The notes under the pieces were generated by a model, which saw only the letters and a list, made by a program, of their open reading frames with translations, had not been told where the DNA came from and did not search any database. Shown here piece by piece: positions 44,805 to 57,344 of a stretch of DNA of 64,000 nt. Both the position numbers and the translations under genes were made by a program. The stretch is taken from contig QEYB01000963.1 of the NCBI GenBank assembly GCA_017562135.1, positions 806,001 through 870,000 of the forward strand, read 5' to 3'. Source of the stretch: Dipylidium caninum (lineage: Eukaryota; Platyhelminthes; Cestoda; Cyclophyllidea; Dipylidiidae). Each line of letters begins with the position of its first letter. Position 1 is the stretch's first letter.

Positions 44805-47800
44805 TTACGTTATCAATGGAGGTGGTTCGGGCAGCGGTTTGTGGAAAGTGTCACTCCCAGTGAGCCAATAGGTCGCTATTTCCACCCCACCCTCAAACTC
44901 AATTGTGCCACGATATTTCGTGTGGTAGCCTCCGATCTCTTCTAAAATCGTATGTATCTGTTCGCTCATGTGTATTCGGAAGGCTGCAAAAAAGGCAGAA
45001 GGTAAAGGAAAAGTAGACAGGCGGTCAAGGGAGGCCTAGTTAACAAATGATGAGGTCTTAGTTAACCAACCGGCTCCGGAGGACTCCATCTTGAGGGCTC
45101 GGTTGACAGTGTCTCCAAAAAGACAGTATCGAGGCATGGTAAGTCCGACGACACCGGCAACACAAGGACCTGAATGTGTGAGGAAATTGAAAGGTCTTAT
45201 AAAAATACCTGTAGTCATCGCATTAATATTATGTATGATACAAATTGGAAAACCTTGCGAGTGAACAATTAAGTATGTAAAACCTATTATCTCGCAAAAA
45301 AAGTAGATGTACTTATTTACAATTCGGCATTCGAGTTCCAATGTTCTAACATTTGACGTTATCATATTTCTTTCAAGGCATTTTTGAAAGCAAACTCCAC
45401 CTACTTAAATAACGATTTCAGTAGGAATAGGTCACGTTTGTAGGTCCATTACGTCATCATTTACTTTCTCGATACTAGAAGTTCTACGTTGCAACATGAC
45501 TGTTTAAAGACCATAGACCACTAGAGCGTGATTAAACCTCGTCCGCAGCCTCTTTAATTACAATGCTTTCGTCTTCCATGTTTTTAAAATTCGTTTTCTG
45601 TCACTTGTGTGACACAATCCAACTTAATTTTCGTATCAAACTAAAGTGGTTGAATTCAATAAGGTGTGGGTCGAAGCATTCATCTAACTGACCGCTATGT
45701 AGACCGATGCGCAGTCTCAAGGGGACATCAGGGAGGTGCTTTATGGTGAATGTTCCACAGGCACTGAGGAGGTCGAGAGCCATTGTGGCAACCTCGCCCG
45801 CATGACATCGTCCATTGCGGACTGGTAGTCCCGAGACCACCATATAGGCGTCTCCAATAGTTTCCACCTAGGATCATTAATAATGTGTAAGGTCATTTTA
45901 GAAGATCAATATTCGACTCGTCTGATATAACGTGAATGGGAGACCTTATAGACATCATAATTCTCAATGGTTTTGTCGAAGAGAGTATACAAGTCGTTGA
46001 GAAGATCGACAACCTGTAGCGGTGTGGACATTGCAGAAATAGTCGTAAATCCAACAATGTCGCTGAAGTAGATGGACACTTCGTCATAGGTTTCGGGTGC
46101 TACAGCGACGCCGGCTATCAATGTTTCTGCGACGACTCTAAATGACCGAATTTTGCCAGAGCTGTTCGCTCAATATTGTTTGTTAAGAGCGAATGAGATA
46201 GTTAGAATATAGACAACTTACGGAGGCAGCATACGACTGATAAGGAGTTCTTTCTTCTTCTTCTCATTTTCCAACTCCTCCGTTCGTACTCTCACCTGTT
46301 CTTCAAGTCGCGTCGAGTACTTCTCCATCATCTTAAACATATGCTCAACAATGTTCGTTTTCCTAGAGAAACATTTGGGAGTTAGGGTGATGGTAACCTT
46401 ACTTTCCCCTTGTCATCATTTGAATTTGTTCATCCAGTTCCTTAAATGTAGGTCGGAGGCCAGGGTTCTCCAACCAAGCTCGCTCCAGAATGTCTCGGTA
46501 CGCCGGAGGAAGGCCCGTATCAGGAAGCTTAATTAGGGGAGCAAATGAGGCAAAATGATTTTAAATGTTGACAAGAAGAAGGTAACTTTCCTCCCTTCCA
46601 CTCATCTCCCGTCCCCTTACACTCTCTAAGACTGTAGGACTCGACATTTGTCTTCCAGTCCAAATTGCATACTAAGAATTAAGCTTCTTTTAAAATCCGT
46701 CTTTCCACCAGGCTCATGAGGAAAACTAGCGTGTTTCATAGCTATATCTCATCTCGACTGGAAATTCATGATAGGCGAGTACTCTTCCCAGCGTTTTCAG
46801 TTTTGACGGGAAGCAGACGGAGTCGTTCTGAAAGTAACGCTTTAACCTCTAACACCTTGACCCGAGCCCGCCTAAATTACCTTTTCGATGAGGCGTGGTT
46901 TCATCTTTCCGACATTAAATCCATCGGTGAAACAGAAGCTGTTACCTTCTCACCAAATTAGGAGATTGATCCACCAGATCCCCGTCTGTGTCGTCGACTT
47001 TGTAGGAAGTCGATTTGAATCATGAAGACAAAACACTTATGGCGGAGGCTTGTGTACTTACCTCGGGGCGAAAAGGCGGTTTTTCACCCGCCATAATGCG
47101 GTCGAGCACCTCCTCAATCTCCATGCCTACCGTTCCATAGGGCTGCGTCTGGTAGAAGACTTCGTGCATAATTATGGCGAATGCATACATGTCTCCCGGT
47201 TTCGTGCCTAGAAGAGCAGCTGCCTCATTGCGGAGGAGCTCAGGAGCAGTCCACAACTTGTCTAGCAGTAGGATAGAAATAACTTTAAGGCCTTAAATTT
47301 CACAATTCCGTGTATTGAAAGGAGGCTATCGAAAATAAGTTGATACATGCGCCACTGACTTAAAAGTGTTAAAGAAATGGAAGGGGGAACAGACATGTAC
47401 TTAAACAGGTAACCCTTTCCCAGCTTTTGTGACGTCGAGGGCGCTGGCGAAAGGAGTCTGGTAGAAGACTATCAAAAGTCTTTATCATGACAAATGACAT
47501 CGTACACGAGGCTGCACATTCCTGCCACGGTGGCTATCACACACACTTTCTTGAAGGGCAGTCGAAGTATGTCTCACAGAGAATCGAGTGTGACGCCTTC
47601 AAGGGCATGGAAATGGCAAATTTCGCCTGGCCGCTCAACTATCTCGTACAAGATAAATAAGCGCGTCCTCGACACTAAAAAGAGTAGAATACATCAACGC
47701 GGATGGCACTAAGAGACCTAGCGCAATGACGACGAGTTAGGAGTAACCTTGAGGTGCCGCTCGACATATCAGGGGCTACGTTGATTCCACAAGCGCTGCA

Positions 47801-50800
47801 CTCGGGGCTGCTACTTAATTTCTCGGAGTCTTAGTCATTGGATTGGTCAAGTGTACATAAAATTGAACGTTAATGAGTCGCATGGTCCTGTGCGAAGTTC
47901 CAACCGCGTTAGAAACTCCTTATAATCTCACTTACCTTCCGGTCGAATTGGCGGAATACCCCCAGTTAGCGCATAAATGTTGGGAATGCCAAAGTCCGTG
48001 ATCTTCAAAACCCACCGACAACTGACAACACAGTTGGTCGATTTTAACCTGCCGTGAGCACGAAGATTGGTACTGTGGAGGTATTCCATTCCCTATACAA
48101 AAAACCCAATTATAGTTGCGAGTTCAGTTTAATAATAGCGTTTTACATAAAGGGAATTAAGACTGCGAGGTGCTTACCCGAACGAAGTCGGTCATAAGCG
48201 AGAGTTTGAAGTCCCAGTCGAAGGTGATGCTTTTGTTGTTTATTACATCCTATTTACACAAGAAAGTACCGGTGCCGATATTCACATAAAACCGCATAAA
48301 GTAGGAAGAACCTTTAAAATTACTTCAAACCGCCGAGCTGGCTTAGGAAAGAAGACAATTTATGAGGCACAGAAAAAAGCAATTGCGAACATTTGGTGGA
48401 GTGGAGGGAGCCGTGGATGGGAGACTTCTCAGCAGCCTCCAATCGACGGGTATTAAGACCTGAGGTCGCGCGTCTGGCTTGACTGTCTGGGTTTGTGGTG
48501 AAGGCGGCTGACCCAATTCCTAAGGGTCCACACCACCTCACATGCTGTCATATGTCACTTTAAATTGGTGTAGTGTATTTCGTCGCTGTCTTTTTCTTCC
48601 ACTGCATTTCATTTTCACGACTGATTGAGGGCGAATTGGCACGGCATTTGGAGGCCTACGGTCCCTGACATACCCCACCAGCTTTGGTGTGTAACTGCTA
48701 TCCTCACCGACGCATCGTATTTCCACCAGCTGACAATCCCACTAAACCCCATCTCTCCAACACGAAGGAAGGCGGGGACGGAAGAGACAACACTTAGACA
48801 CCTCTTCATCCGACGTCACATAACTCTCTTCCCTTTACGCTCTCCCGAGCATCAGTGGCACTGCTGCTCAACATTCCACACTAATCTCTTGCAATTACGC
48901 GCCTGTCAAACACCCCCTCCCCTCCCCTCCCCCCCCTAGCGGTAATATTCACCCCGCCTGAAAGTTTCTTGCACGCGGATCATCTCACCCCCTACTGTCT
49001 CCTCGTCTCCACCTGTCTTCAGATTTCACAAAGAACTGCTCTTCCGTGTAAGCGAAAAAGTCGACGGCAATCCTGGAAACAGTCATTCTGTTGTCAGGCC
49101 AAGGTTTTGAGGCAGTGCAATGTTCCAGCGCCCTTAACCATCACGCCTTTCGGCGAAAAAGGCCTCAAATGGGATTGAAGATGCGGGGCATCTAGACTAC
49201 CTCATCCAGTAGAGTCAATGTCAAACGGCGATAGCTAGTTAACAGTGCCTTTAATGAGCAGAGTCAACTTGTCGTTTTATTCAGCGTAGAGGTCTGGAGC
49301 TTGCTTTCAGTGTTGAGGTCTCCGTTGATGCTATCACCACCTGAGGACGTCATGTTTGATGTATCGGTTCGTGAAAGAGCCGACCCTTTACACCCCAACA
49401 GTGAGGAAGAATTGGAGGGGTCACTGAAGCCGCCTTTCTTGTGCTTTCGCCTGAAGCGTCAGTTTTGCACGTACAAACGCACATCAAGTAACTAATGCAT
49501 ACTCAGGCATTTGACAATTTCACTGGTAATAATGAAAATGTCGATTCACGTGGGAACTTCCAGTCGGGAATAATGTGTAAACCCTCCACTCCCTCTTTGT
49601 CTACATTTGTCGTTGTAAGAGAACAATACTTCTTTCCCTCTGTCAGATGGGTCCCAATGTCGTCCATCTACAAATGCCACGCACATGGGATCTCAACACA
49701 ACTAAGGGAAGGATCCTGCTGAACTGGAGAATGAAACGTCATTACAGGCGTTCCCAACTTCTTTATAGTTTTCTTTGTGGACCAAAGTTCGTTTCAGAAT
49801 TTTCTCATAATGCTCTTCCATGGGAATGGGGAATAATAGCTGAGTTACCCGAAGACAGCCTCGATGGCAGTAATCAAAGACGAGGCTAAAGCTATCCGGT
49901 GTGACGTAGCATCCCAGAAAGCTGTTGATATTCGCATGTCTTAGTTCCCTCATTCCCGCCAGGTACTCGATCAATTTGGAACGCAACAAAATGTGCGCCA
50001 AAGCCAATTCCTTGATGAAAACAGCTTCGCCCTGCAATGAAAATGTTGAAGATTAAAAAATTCCACTAAGAAATGCCAATGTAGAAATTGCAGCGCACAT
50101 TTAACCAAGCTATTCGTCGACTGTCCCCACTACTCGCTGTATGGACATTGGAGATTGAGGTGGAGACGGAAATACGGCTATTCGACGCTATTGTGTTAAA
50201 CGACGCATTCACATCCAATGTTGAGGCCGATTCCATTTGTACTTGGGAGGTTTGATGCGACTAAAATAATCACGCTCTATGTTTATACATGCATTCTTAG
50301 CCAAGTAAGAGGGCAATTTTTAGAGTTCTCACATTGTTATGTTGTGTAACGGGTAATTCTTCACCACCACTTTTAAATTCAAAGTCACTCGTAAGAAAAA
50401 CGAGTTTAAACGAGTTGATATGCTTTTTCTTTTGCAAATACTGTCTAAAATTAAGGTATTAGTAGTAGGAAGCTCACGACACTGTGATACTTACCTGTAG
50501 ATGTAAACTATGGACAAGTAGATGAATCCAGCAGAGACAAATCCGAGTAGATTTACCTGCAGCGCTGAGCTTAGTGAAGCTGAAAACGGGGAAAGAGGTA
50601 GTCAAAGATTATTTTCCTCTCCAAGCTTGTTAACGCCACTTACAGATTCCACATGCACTGGCCATACAAGGTGTATGATGGGGTCCAAGCCCATCTCCTG
50701 GCCAATGCATCGTAGCCCTTTTCTGGGGCAATATTAATGGGTGTCGGATAATATCAATGAGAGTAAAGATATCACTGTATCCGATTGTCTCTTTTACAAG

Positions 50801-53072
50801 ATCCATCCCTTCAGTGACATTAGGTTTCAGAGTGAAGAGGTGTAGATCATAAACACCTTGGATATCACTTCCGGCTCTGGTTCGGTAGTGAAAGCTGATG
50901 TTGGGTAGAGTGGGTACGTGGATCTTCTGAAGCGTGCGAAATGGTGTGAAGAAACCGCTAGAGGAGTTGACTCGGCCTCCTCCATTCCGTAAATTGTCCT
51001 GAACCATTCGCATTGCAAGCGCTGCAGCACTAGCCACTGATAGGTTTATTAGCTACGGGAGTGAAATCAACCAATAATCACGATGGTTGTTCAACCAATC
51101 AAGAAGCAAACAACCCGTCTCTAAAACACCGCAAAAATACTACAAATTCTGCTAATTTGGATCTGTCTAAAACTTAGAATCTTGTACAGCGGACCTATTA
51201 GACCCCAGAGATTAAACAAAAATACAGGAAACGACTGCTTAAAGAGGATGAGTAAATCACCCAAATCGGGATGGCGCTGTGTCTAAAAAATTTGGGCGAG
51301 AGCGCAACGTACCTCCTTAAATATACTGGATTCATGGTCATAAGTTGAGCCGGAAGGGAGAGCTGTTAGAATGATTAATGAAAGTCCGGAAGAGTATGTA
51401 GGTCTATTTTTCGGTAAGAGATATCGCCACTCCCGTAGAGCATCGTAAGTCAACATATCGGTGGGATTAATTTGCATTAAAGCTATCCGACCCTGTTTAA
51501 TGCGAGTTAAATTCTGAACTCCAATCACGAATTCTATGGATAATAATGGCCTTGCAAAGATCAGTATAGCTGGAATGAAAGATCAGACATTTTAACCATT
51601 GTCTTTTTAACCAAACAATTATGATACAGAGACATACCATCTAGACTATCTTCTAGTGAGAGGAGAATATTTGAAAAGTTCATCCCAAAGCTGATGCTTT
51701 CACTCCTCAACACTTCAAACACCTTTTGTTCAGATTTTGAAATGGCAAGAGTAATTGGAATCGACTCCAACATCTCCGGTATGTCGATTTGTGTGGTGCT
51801 CAAATCGTAGAAGACCGCAATACTTTTCCAACCCTGGTTGAGAAGGTAAACGAGAACGCCCTGGAGGATAGTGTTTCGCTGCACTGCCACTGAGACGGCG
51901 GCGATTGGTGGATCAGCAGAGGAATAAAGACTATCGGCCAGGTGAGAGACATACATAGATGCGAAGCCTGAAACCTGGCAGTAATAGGAGATTTGGTAGA
52001 GTTGATCAAGTTGCTTCAACATCGGTTCACCAAGAACTATCCACTGGTTGACCAAATCGCAGTCTCCTATCAGTGTAGGTCCCAGCAGCACACTAAAGCC
52101 TATAGATTTTGATGTATTTTCCTAAAATAAACAAAGAGATTATTCTGATTAACACCGCGGCATTTGCATTTCATTTCCATAGCCTGAATAATCCGCTCCA
52201 AAAACCTGCAATTACCCCTTTGTTATCCATAGGTAAACGACAGTGCGAGATTTCGTTAGATTACAACATTCGCCCCTTTTCATACGTTTACTCCACCAGA
52301 GTATACACTATTTGAAAAAAAAATCCTTTAATACGGCGCCACAAACCCTCATTCACATTCTGTCATACCATGAATTGAAGTTGGAGGTAGTGGAACCGAG
52401 TAATTCGGAACCTGGTGTGAGAAATTCGAGATTCTTGTCAATGCGCACAGGCACACAGGTTTAATTGTGCTTCTCTGGGGGAACGTAATCTTTGAAACCC
52501 CAGTGTTTGGATACCAAGCTATTAAACGGCAGTCCACCTGGCACAAAACGTAAGACCTGTCGACTGCGGGGACAGAGGGGAATGCCTCTCAGAGAAGTCA
52601 TTAAGGAGAAATGTTATCACGCCAAATAAACATGCTAAGACAGCCCAAAGAATGACGTTTTAGAAAATAGGCGGATTTGCAACTTTCGCTTAAGTAAATG
52701 TTGCTTAATATAAAATATTGTCAAAGAATATTTATCTAGTTGTCTACCAATATGAACCTGAATGCTCTGTAGTATTCGGACCATCGCATTGCCTCTTGCT
52801 GTCTGCTGTATGGAGCATCCGGGCACAGTTTGTTCCACGAAGAGGGCGTAAAAGAAGGTCACATCATCCTTTGGTACCAGGGAGCGCACATAACGAACAG
52901 CAGTGGCTACACTATGGGTGAAGTTGTAAAGTATCAACTCAGGCGAACAGATTTTGTTCGACACGAGTGCGTAGATGGTGAGGAAGTAGCGCGAATTTGG
53001 GTCATAGCCACCTGGCTGTCCGTGGACGAACGAAACCGAGGCGATGAGCACGAGAGTGACCAGAAGCACCAT
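44805..53072 (-). CDS. Receptor-type guanylate cyclase (natriuretic peptide receptor-like)
   Basis: Single-pass receptor that makes cGMP from GTP. Exons on minus: 53072-52758, 52121-51638, 51569-51313, 51052-50644, 50579-50495, 50444-50333, 50260-50099, 50031-49849, 48249-48178, 48092-47936, 47261-47062, 46527-46403, 46362-46222, 46137-45945, 45867-45693, 45169-45071, 44983-44805; 3348 nt, 1115 residues. A signal peptide (about 1-18) is followed by an ANF-receptor-type ligand domain, a membrane helix at about 496-516, a kinase-homology domain (AHGRLKSTN replaces the catalytic HRD, so a pseudokinase; LWTAPELLR), a coiled dimerisation helix, and a cyclase domain. Metal aspartates are present (YFSDIVGFT, Asp927; TIGDAYMV, Asp971). 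The guanine-selecting Glu967 and Cys1039 are also present. Odd: VNTASRMES of the family reads VNRALKMES, with Lys1050 at the usual Arg. The ligand is unknown. Confidence 0.93.
48419..48567 (+). repeat. Diverged dispersed repeat, copy 1
   Basis: This stretch aligns with the reverse complement of 53893-54039. The conserved core GTGAAGGCGGCTGACCCAAT is identical, and the match is about three quarters overall by eye. It sits in an intron of the guanylate cyclase. No transposase or reverse transcriptase is visible, so a short non-autonomous element is the likeliest class. Confidence 0.65.
48913..48936 (-). other. C-rich block; quadruplex-forming G tracts on the sense strand
   Basis: The plus strand reads C5 T C4 T C4 T C8 (48913-48936), so the minus strand, which is the sense strand of the cyclase, has four G tracts separated by single As. 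That is a strong quadruplex pattern, located in intron 8. Confidence 0.55.
49438..49551 (+). repeat. 114-bp repeat, left copy (identical inverted copy at the right edge)
   Basis: All 114 bases equal the reverse complement of 63887-64000. The match ends sharply after GATTCACGT at 49551. On the other side it can be followed only to the window edge, so the full element may extend to the left of 49438. The identity implies a recent insertion or duplication. No open frame with a known mobile-element domain is seen. Confidence 0.85.
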
Positions 53073-55319
53073 TTACGTTGACAGAGTGGCGCATAAAAGA
53101 ATGTCTATGGTTTCTTGAGGACTTTAAATTAAAATCATGGTAACGCCCATTTTAGGAAGAGATCTCTATTGGTCTGGACGCCGATGGGTGAGGTGATACG
53201 AAGTGGTACTTGCGTGACAGTGGTTGGAAAACGCAAATGAGTTTCCTTTCCATCAACTTCACTAAGAGTGGACAAATTTACTGGTTTTATGAAGATTTCT
53301 ACTTGACTAGAGTATGAGCAGAAATTAAGGTCGTCTTCCTTATTTCCTCCTCGTGATTAGGAATCGTTTCTACAAGGAATCACGAAACTCGGATCATTTG
53401 TAACAAAAGTGGATGGATGCAAGACACCTTTGCAGTGCTTTCGCCTTCTTGCCTGTAGTGAAGATAGGGTTTATGAGGTCTCAATCACGACTCCACTATG
53501 GCCAAGAGATACGACACGAGTTAAGCCAACTTTCTCCGACTTCGGAATGTACACAGAGGCTACGCTCACGTCTAAGGTGGTAAGAGATAAGTAGCAGTAA
53601 AACAGGCACAAGTATTTGATCTCGTTACTAGTCTACCTACATGTATTGCCAACTAACTGGTGAATAATAAAAAAACTGGCTGTTGAGGCCACTAATTGTA
53701 AGATTAATGCATTCTCATGGCCACTTCACCCGAATGTGCAAAGAAGCAGAAAATAAAAAAGGAAGAAGACAGCGTCTGTGTGTATGTGAGTGAAAAGTGT
53801 CGAAATATGGTCGGAAGCGAAGAGCACATGTTGAAGGCTTCAATAAGTAGGTCTGAGATGGCGAGGTGTGGAGGAGAACGCAATTCGGTCGGTTCAACGT
53901 GGCAAATGACAGTATGTGAGATGATATGGACTTTCGGAGAATTGGGTCAGCCGCCTTCACAACAAACCCAGACATTCCCGCCAGACTCTTGACCTCAAGC
54001 CTTGATACTCGCCGATTGGAGGTTGATGGGAAGACTCCCGGCTGAACTTTTCGTAACATCCTTAATGTTGACATTTACCACCTCATTCTGATATTACATG
54101 CCCAGGTATCTTTCAAATTCACTCGTGTCTTGATTCATCTCCTCCCAGAAGTCAGTAATTTTACTTAAGACTCCTGTTCTCATTCAAAATTAACGATCAC
54201 ATGCATCAGAGTTTGGATTGTGACCTTTTATTAAAAAAAGTCATCTTATCTTCACCTAGTTGACAGAACTTCTCTTGCCTTACAAGGGGCCTCACAACTA
54301 GACTCTAAGTCCTGTCCTCAACCCTGCCACAACTTGCCTTACCTTCTCCGTTGTTAACTGTGCCCGGTCAATATCAGCCCTTAGTGTTCCAAATTTCGCG
54401 CGAAAAAAGTCTAAGTAAGTAAATAGCAAACTTTTGTTTGCGCTTGTGTCAATGTATTGGCGTACATTCATACATACTTAAGGTGTACAGAGGACTGCCA
54501 CTAGAGTGAGCTCGTCATCCTGACGAGTGACACATTGACGAAATGGCTTAATTAGTGCCCTTGGTGGAAGATTCATCGGCTAGATCTTTGTTTTTTAGGT
54601 AATAGCCATAGGACGGATAGTGGTGGGAGCAGACTTCCAGTCTTCGAGTCACCTCACTCTGTGTGCTCCCTCCTGTGAACGCTTGACCTGTAAAGGTCAA
54701 GATAAGCCACCATAAATGCCTTCTTCCTTATCAAACAAATGAGTACACCGTATGTTGGACTAATATAGAAAATATTATTAATAAAAAGATCAAATTTCAG
54801 TGGTTGTATGCAACGAGACAGGAAATTGTGACCTACGAAAGTTACCTACCGTGAACATGACCCGAGTAGTTGGGCATCATTCCACTATTTCGGTATATCC
54901 GGAATGAAATTGGCGTTTCGTTTAAATCAAATACCTGGGGAATAATCCTTTCAGGTTCTCTAGAAGTGAAAACCACGCTCTTTACATCATTATGGTAGTT
55001 TAACAAATAGGTATATTTATACAGCTGGAATGGTGGAAGTGGAAGAGGGAGTGAAAGAGTAATGGGGCCTTGGTTTGTTCACAATTGTCAAGATGATGGG
55101 CGAATAGCTTGACTGCCAATAAAACTCTTAATGCAACAAACAAAGATTGGATATGAAAAAATGGGCGGTTGAAAGCACGTTTCATCACGCGTTAAACAGG
55201 CAGCGGAGATCAGGCGAGGTGCTCATTTTATGAAAGTGTAAGAGCAAAAGACTATCTCTCTATCTGAGTTATTTAGCCGTATCATCTAGCGGTATATAAA
55301 TCTTAGAAAACATGTAAAT
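53073..55319. other. Region upstream of the guanylate cyclase
   Basis: About 2.2 kb between the cyclase start and the end of the next minus-strand gene. It contains the second copy of a diverged repeat (53893-54039) and a short hairpin (CTTGACC, 6-nt loop, GGTCAAG) near 54684-54703. I see no supported gene. Confidence 0.5.
53893..54039 (-). repeat. Diverged dispersed repeat, copy 2
   Basis: Inverted partner of 48419-48567, sharing GTGAAGGCGGCTGACCCAAT and flanking blocks. It lies upstream of the guanylate cyclase, opposite in orientation to copy 1. The many substitutions point to an old copy. Confidence 0.65.
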
Positions 55320-55757
55320 TTACTTGTTAAGTGGTTTAACAGGCAACTGTAGTCGAGCAAAGTGACTCGAAATCTCGTTTCTGAAAGCGGAGAGACTTTT
55401 GGTGGCACCCTTTCCGTAAGTACAGCCAAGTGACAAATTTGCAGCAATTGCTTTTGGAATGTGTCCCCCGTAACCGACAGTTGGGGGGTCGGTGGTACCC
55501 TTGGGACCATAATTCCGATTACTTTTCAGCAAATACTCATCGACCCACGTATTCATGTTATTTCGAACACTACCATCGTCAGCTATTGGTTGTAGAGGAG
55601 GAAAGAGCTTGCTTTGCTCATCCACCTTAGCTCTATCTTCTGCACGCTTCGTATACTCAGTAATAAATTCGTCAATGCATTCATCTGCCAACTGAGCGTA
55701 TGTTCCACCGTACTTATTTAGCATTTTGGGGAAAGCACCTAGTGTTTTTAAGGTCAT
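55320..55757 (-). CDS. Small single-exon protein with a CIMIP2/FAM166-like motif
   Basis: A complete 145-residue frame runs from ATG (55757) to TAA (55320). The N-terminal half is helical and charged, with Tyr/Asp/Glu-rich segments. The C-terminal half contains VGYGGHIPKAIAANLSLGC followed by TYGKGATKSLSAF. That resembles the Gly-Tyr-x-Gly-x-x-Pro...Gly-x-x-Tyr-Gly pattern of ciliary microtubule inner proteins of the CIMIP2/FAM166 (UPF0605-like) group. There is no signal peptide or membrane segment. If the match holds, it would bind inside ciliary doublet microtubules. The family call rests on a short motif and is tentative. The gene itself looks real, having a full-length frame, a good start and balanced composition. 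It could be a retrocopy, because it lacks introns in a gene-rich area where all but one other gene are split. Confidence 0.6.
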   Translation of the reverse strand: MTLKTLGAFPKMLNKYGGTYAQLADECIDEFITEYTKRAEDRAKVDEQSKLFPPLQPIADDGSVRNNMNTWVDEYLLKSNRNYGPKGTTDPPTVGYGGHIPKAIAANLSLGCTYGKGATKSLSAFRNEISSHFARLQLPVKPLNK

Positions 55758-57344
55758 TACTTTGTTATTATACCCGAATATCCTGGTATAGTATTTTGAG
55801 TATAACAGTTATCTCCGGTAGGAATGGGAACCCGATCCCTCGGTATCTCGTCCTTGAATACAGCCTTGGTGGCAGAAGATTTCCCGTCCCCAACTTTAGG
55901 ATATATGTAGATTTTTTCCTATTAAGACTGTTATGGCACACATATAACACACGTATTTAGATGTTTCACCATAGTATGGCAAGTCCTAAAAAGTGATTAA
56001 ATAATCCGGAAACTACCTCAGCTATAATAGCAGTTTGCCGGCCATATGTATTACCATGACTAAATTTGTATTGTGGTACGTACCCCATATACCTACTCTA
56101 ATGAATTTTTGATATCATTTCTACCCGGGAATCTTTGATCGAGCTACATACGGCCCTCGAGTGTTATGAATGTCCGTCATTAGAGGACGACCTTAAGCTT
56201 TATAATAGTGCGGACACGTTTTTATGGATATTTTAAAAGTTTGACTGTTTAAAAGATTGCAAGTGTTGACATAGGGGAACACTGAGAGGCGAGCAAATGT
56301 TTTAACCTGAGTTAAATTATCTTATAAAGGAAAATTAGATAATTCAAAAATAAATGCATGCGTAAATACTAGATGTTTGAAGAAGTATCGAGACTTTGTA
56401 GTGGTTTGTCTGCAAAATGATTCATTCTAGTGTTTTATTAAATTGTAAACGGTTTTGAGAAACGTTTAATGATTGAACAATCGATAATAAGCAATCGAGG
56501 ACAATAAAGACTATTTAAGTGGGTAAGCACATTGGCTCTTCACTACTAATCATACACGTTCAGCAAGAGAAACATTTGATAATTTCCAACAGCGGCTGAA
56601 TCCAGCCACCAACCTTTCAACCCTTGTAATATTTGTAACTCAATTGGCAAACTACATGCCGCTTGCTTTACACGATTGCGAAAATTTTCTGATGAACTGT
56701 TATTTTTTATCGTTTTATTGGATTCCAACGTTCGCAAATGACCTTCACGGGGAATCTAATTGCCTGGTTCGTCCTTCTGGGTTTCCCCCGGTGGAGTTCG
56801 CGGTGCTGCGACACTCCGTGATGCGACACCGCTCTTGTTATAACATAAGCTTCGGGACTTAGCTTCCTCTACCTTGGTTTTATTTTTAGTCTCGCTTCTT
56901 TAAGATTTATGACATAGTTTTTTGTATAATACTACGAAACCGTCTGCTGACGACACGTTCTTAACATAATGGCTCGCCCCCTATTTATATATTATGCCTT
57001 ACTTCTAGTGCTTTGAACTTATTGATATTTGTTAATATCTCTCTGCCACCATGACCTTTTCTTACACAAGTCTATTCCTTAACCACAAAGTGTTTCGTGT
57101 TTGTGCCAAATTAATTTAAATATTTTAACTATTCTAATGAAGGTTGGTCGTCTCAATACTAGTCTTATTCAGTCTAACCGATTTAAATTTTTATTTTTGC
57201 TTTATTTATCAGCCTATCTGCCTCCGTCACGCGAATTAATGGATTTAATTCAATGCACCACTTAGTCTGTTTAAAAAGTAGTTCTCCTTGAAGTAAATAA
57301 TCTTTATTTCCTTGTCATAATGACCGTAATACCCGACCCTTTAG
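55758..57344. other. Intergenic region upstream of the TBC gene
   Basis: AT-rich, with no supported gene. It separates the minus-strand CIMIP2-like gene from the plus-strand TBC gene, so it should hold both promoters. No repeat is recognised. Confidence 0.5.

Larger units (their letters stand above)
48250..49848 (-). other. Guanylate cyclase intron 8 carrying repeats
   Basis: 1.6-kb intron between the kinase-homology exons at 50031-49849 and 48249-48178. It holds one copy of each of two inverted repeat pairs (48419-48567 and 49438-49551) and a C-rich block (48913-48936). Plus-strand open frames here (48625-48939, 49301-49495) have no recognisable domain. Confidence 0.75.

Noticed and set aside
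48625..48939. 104-codon plus-strand frame in a cyclase intron
   Set aside because: Antisense to the gene and low complexity near the C-rich block; no domain.
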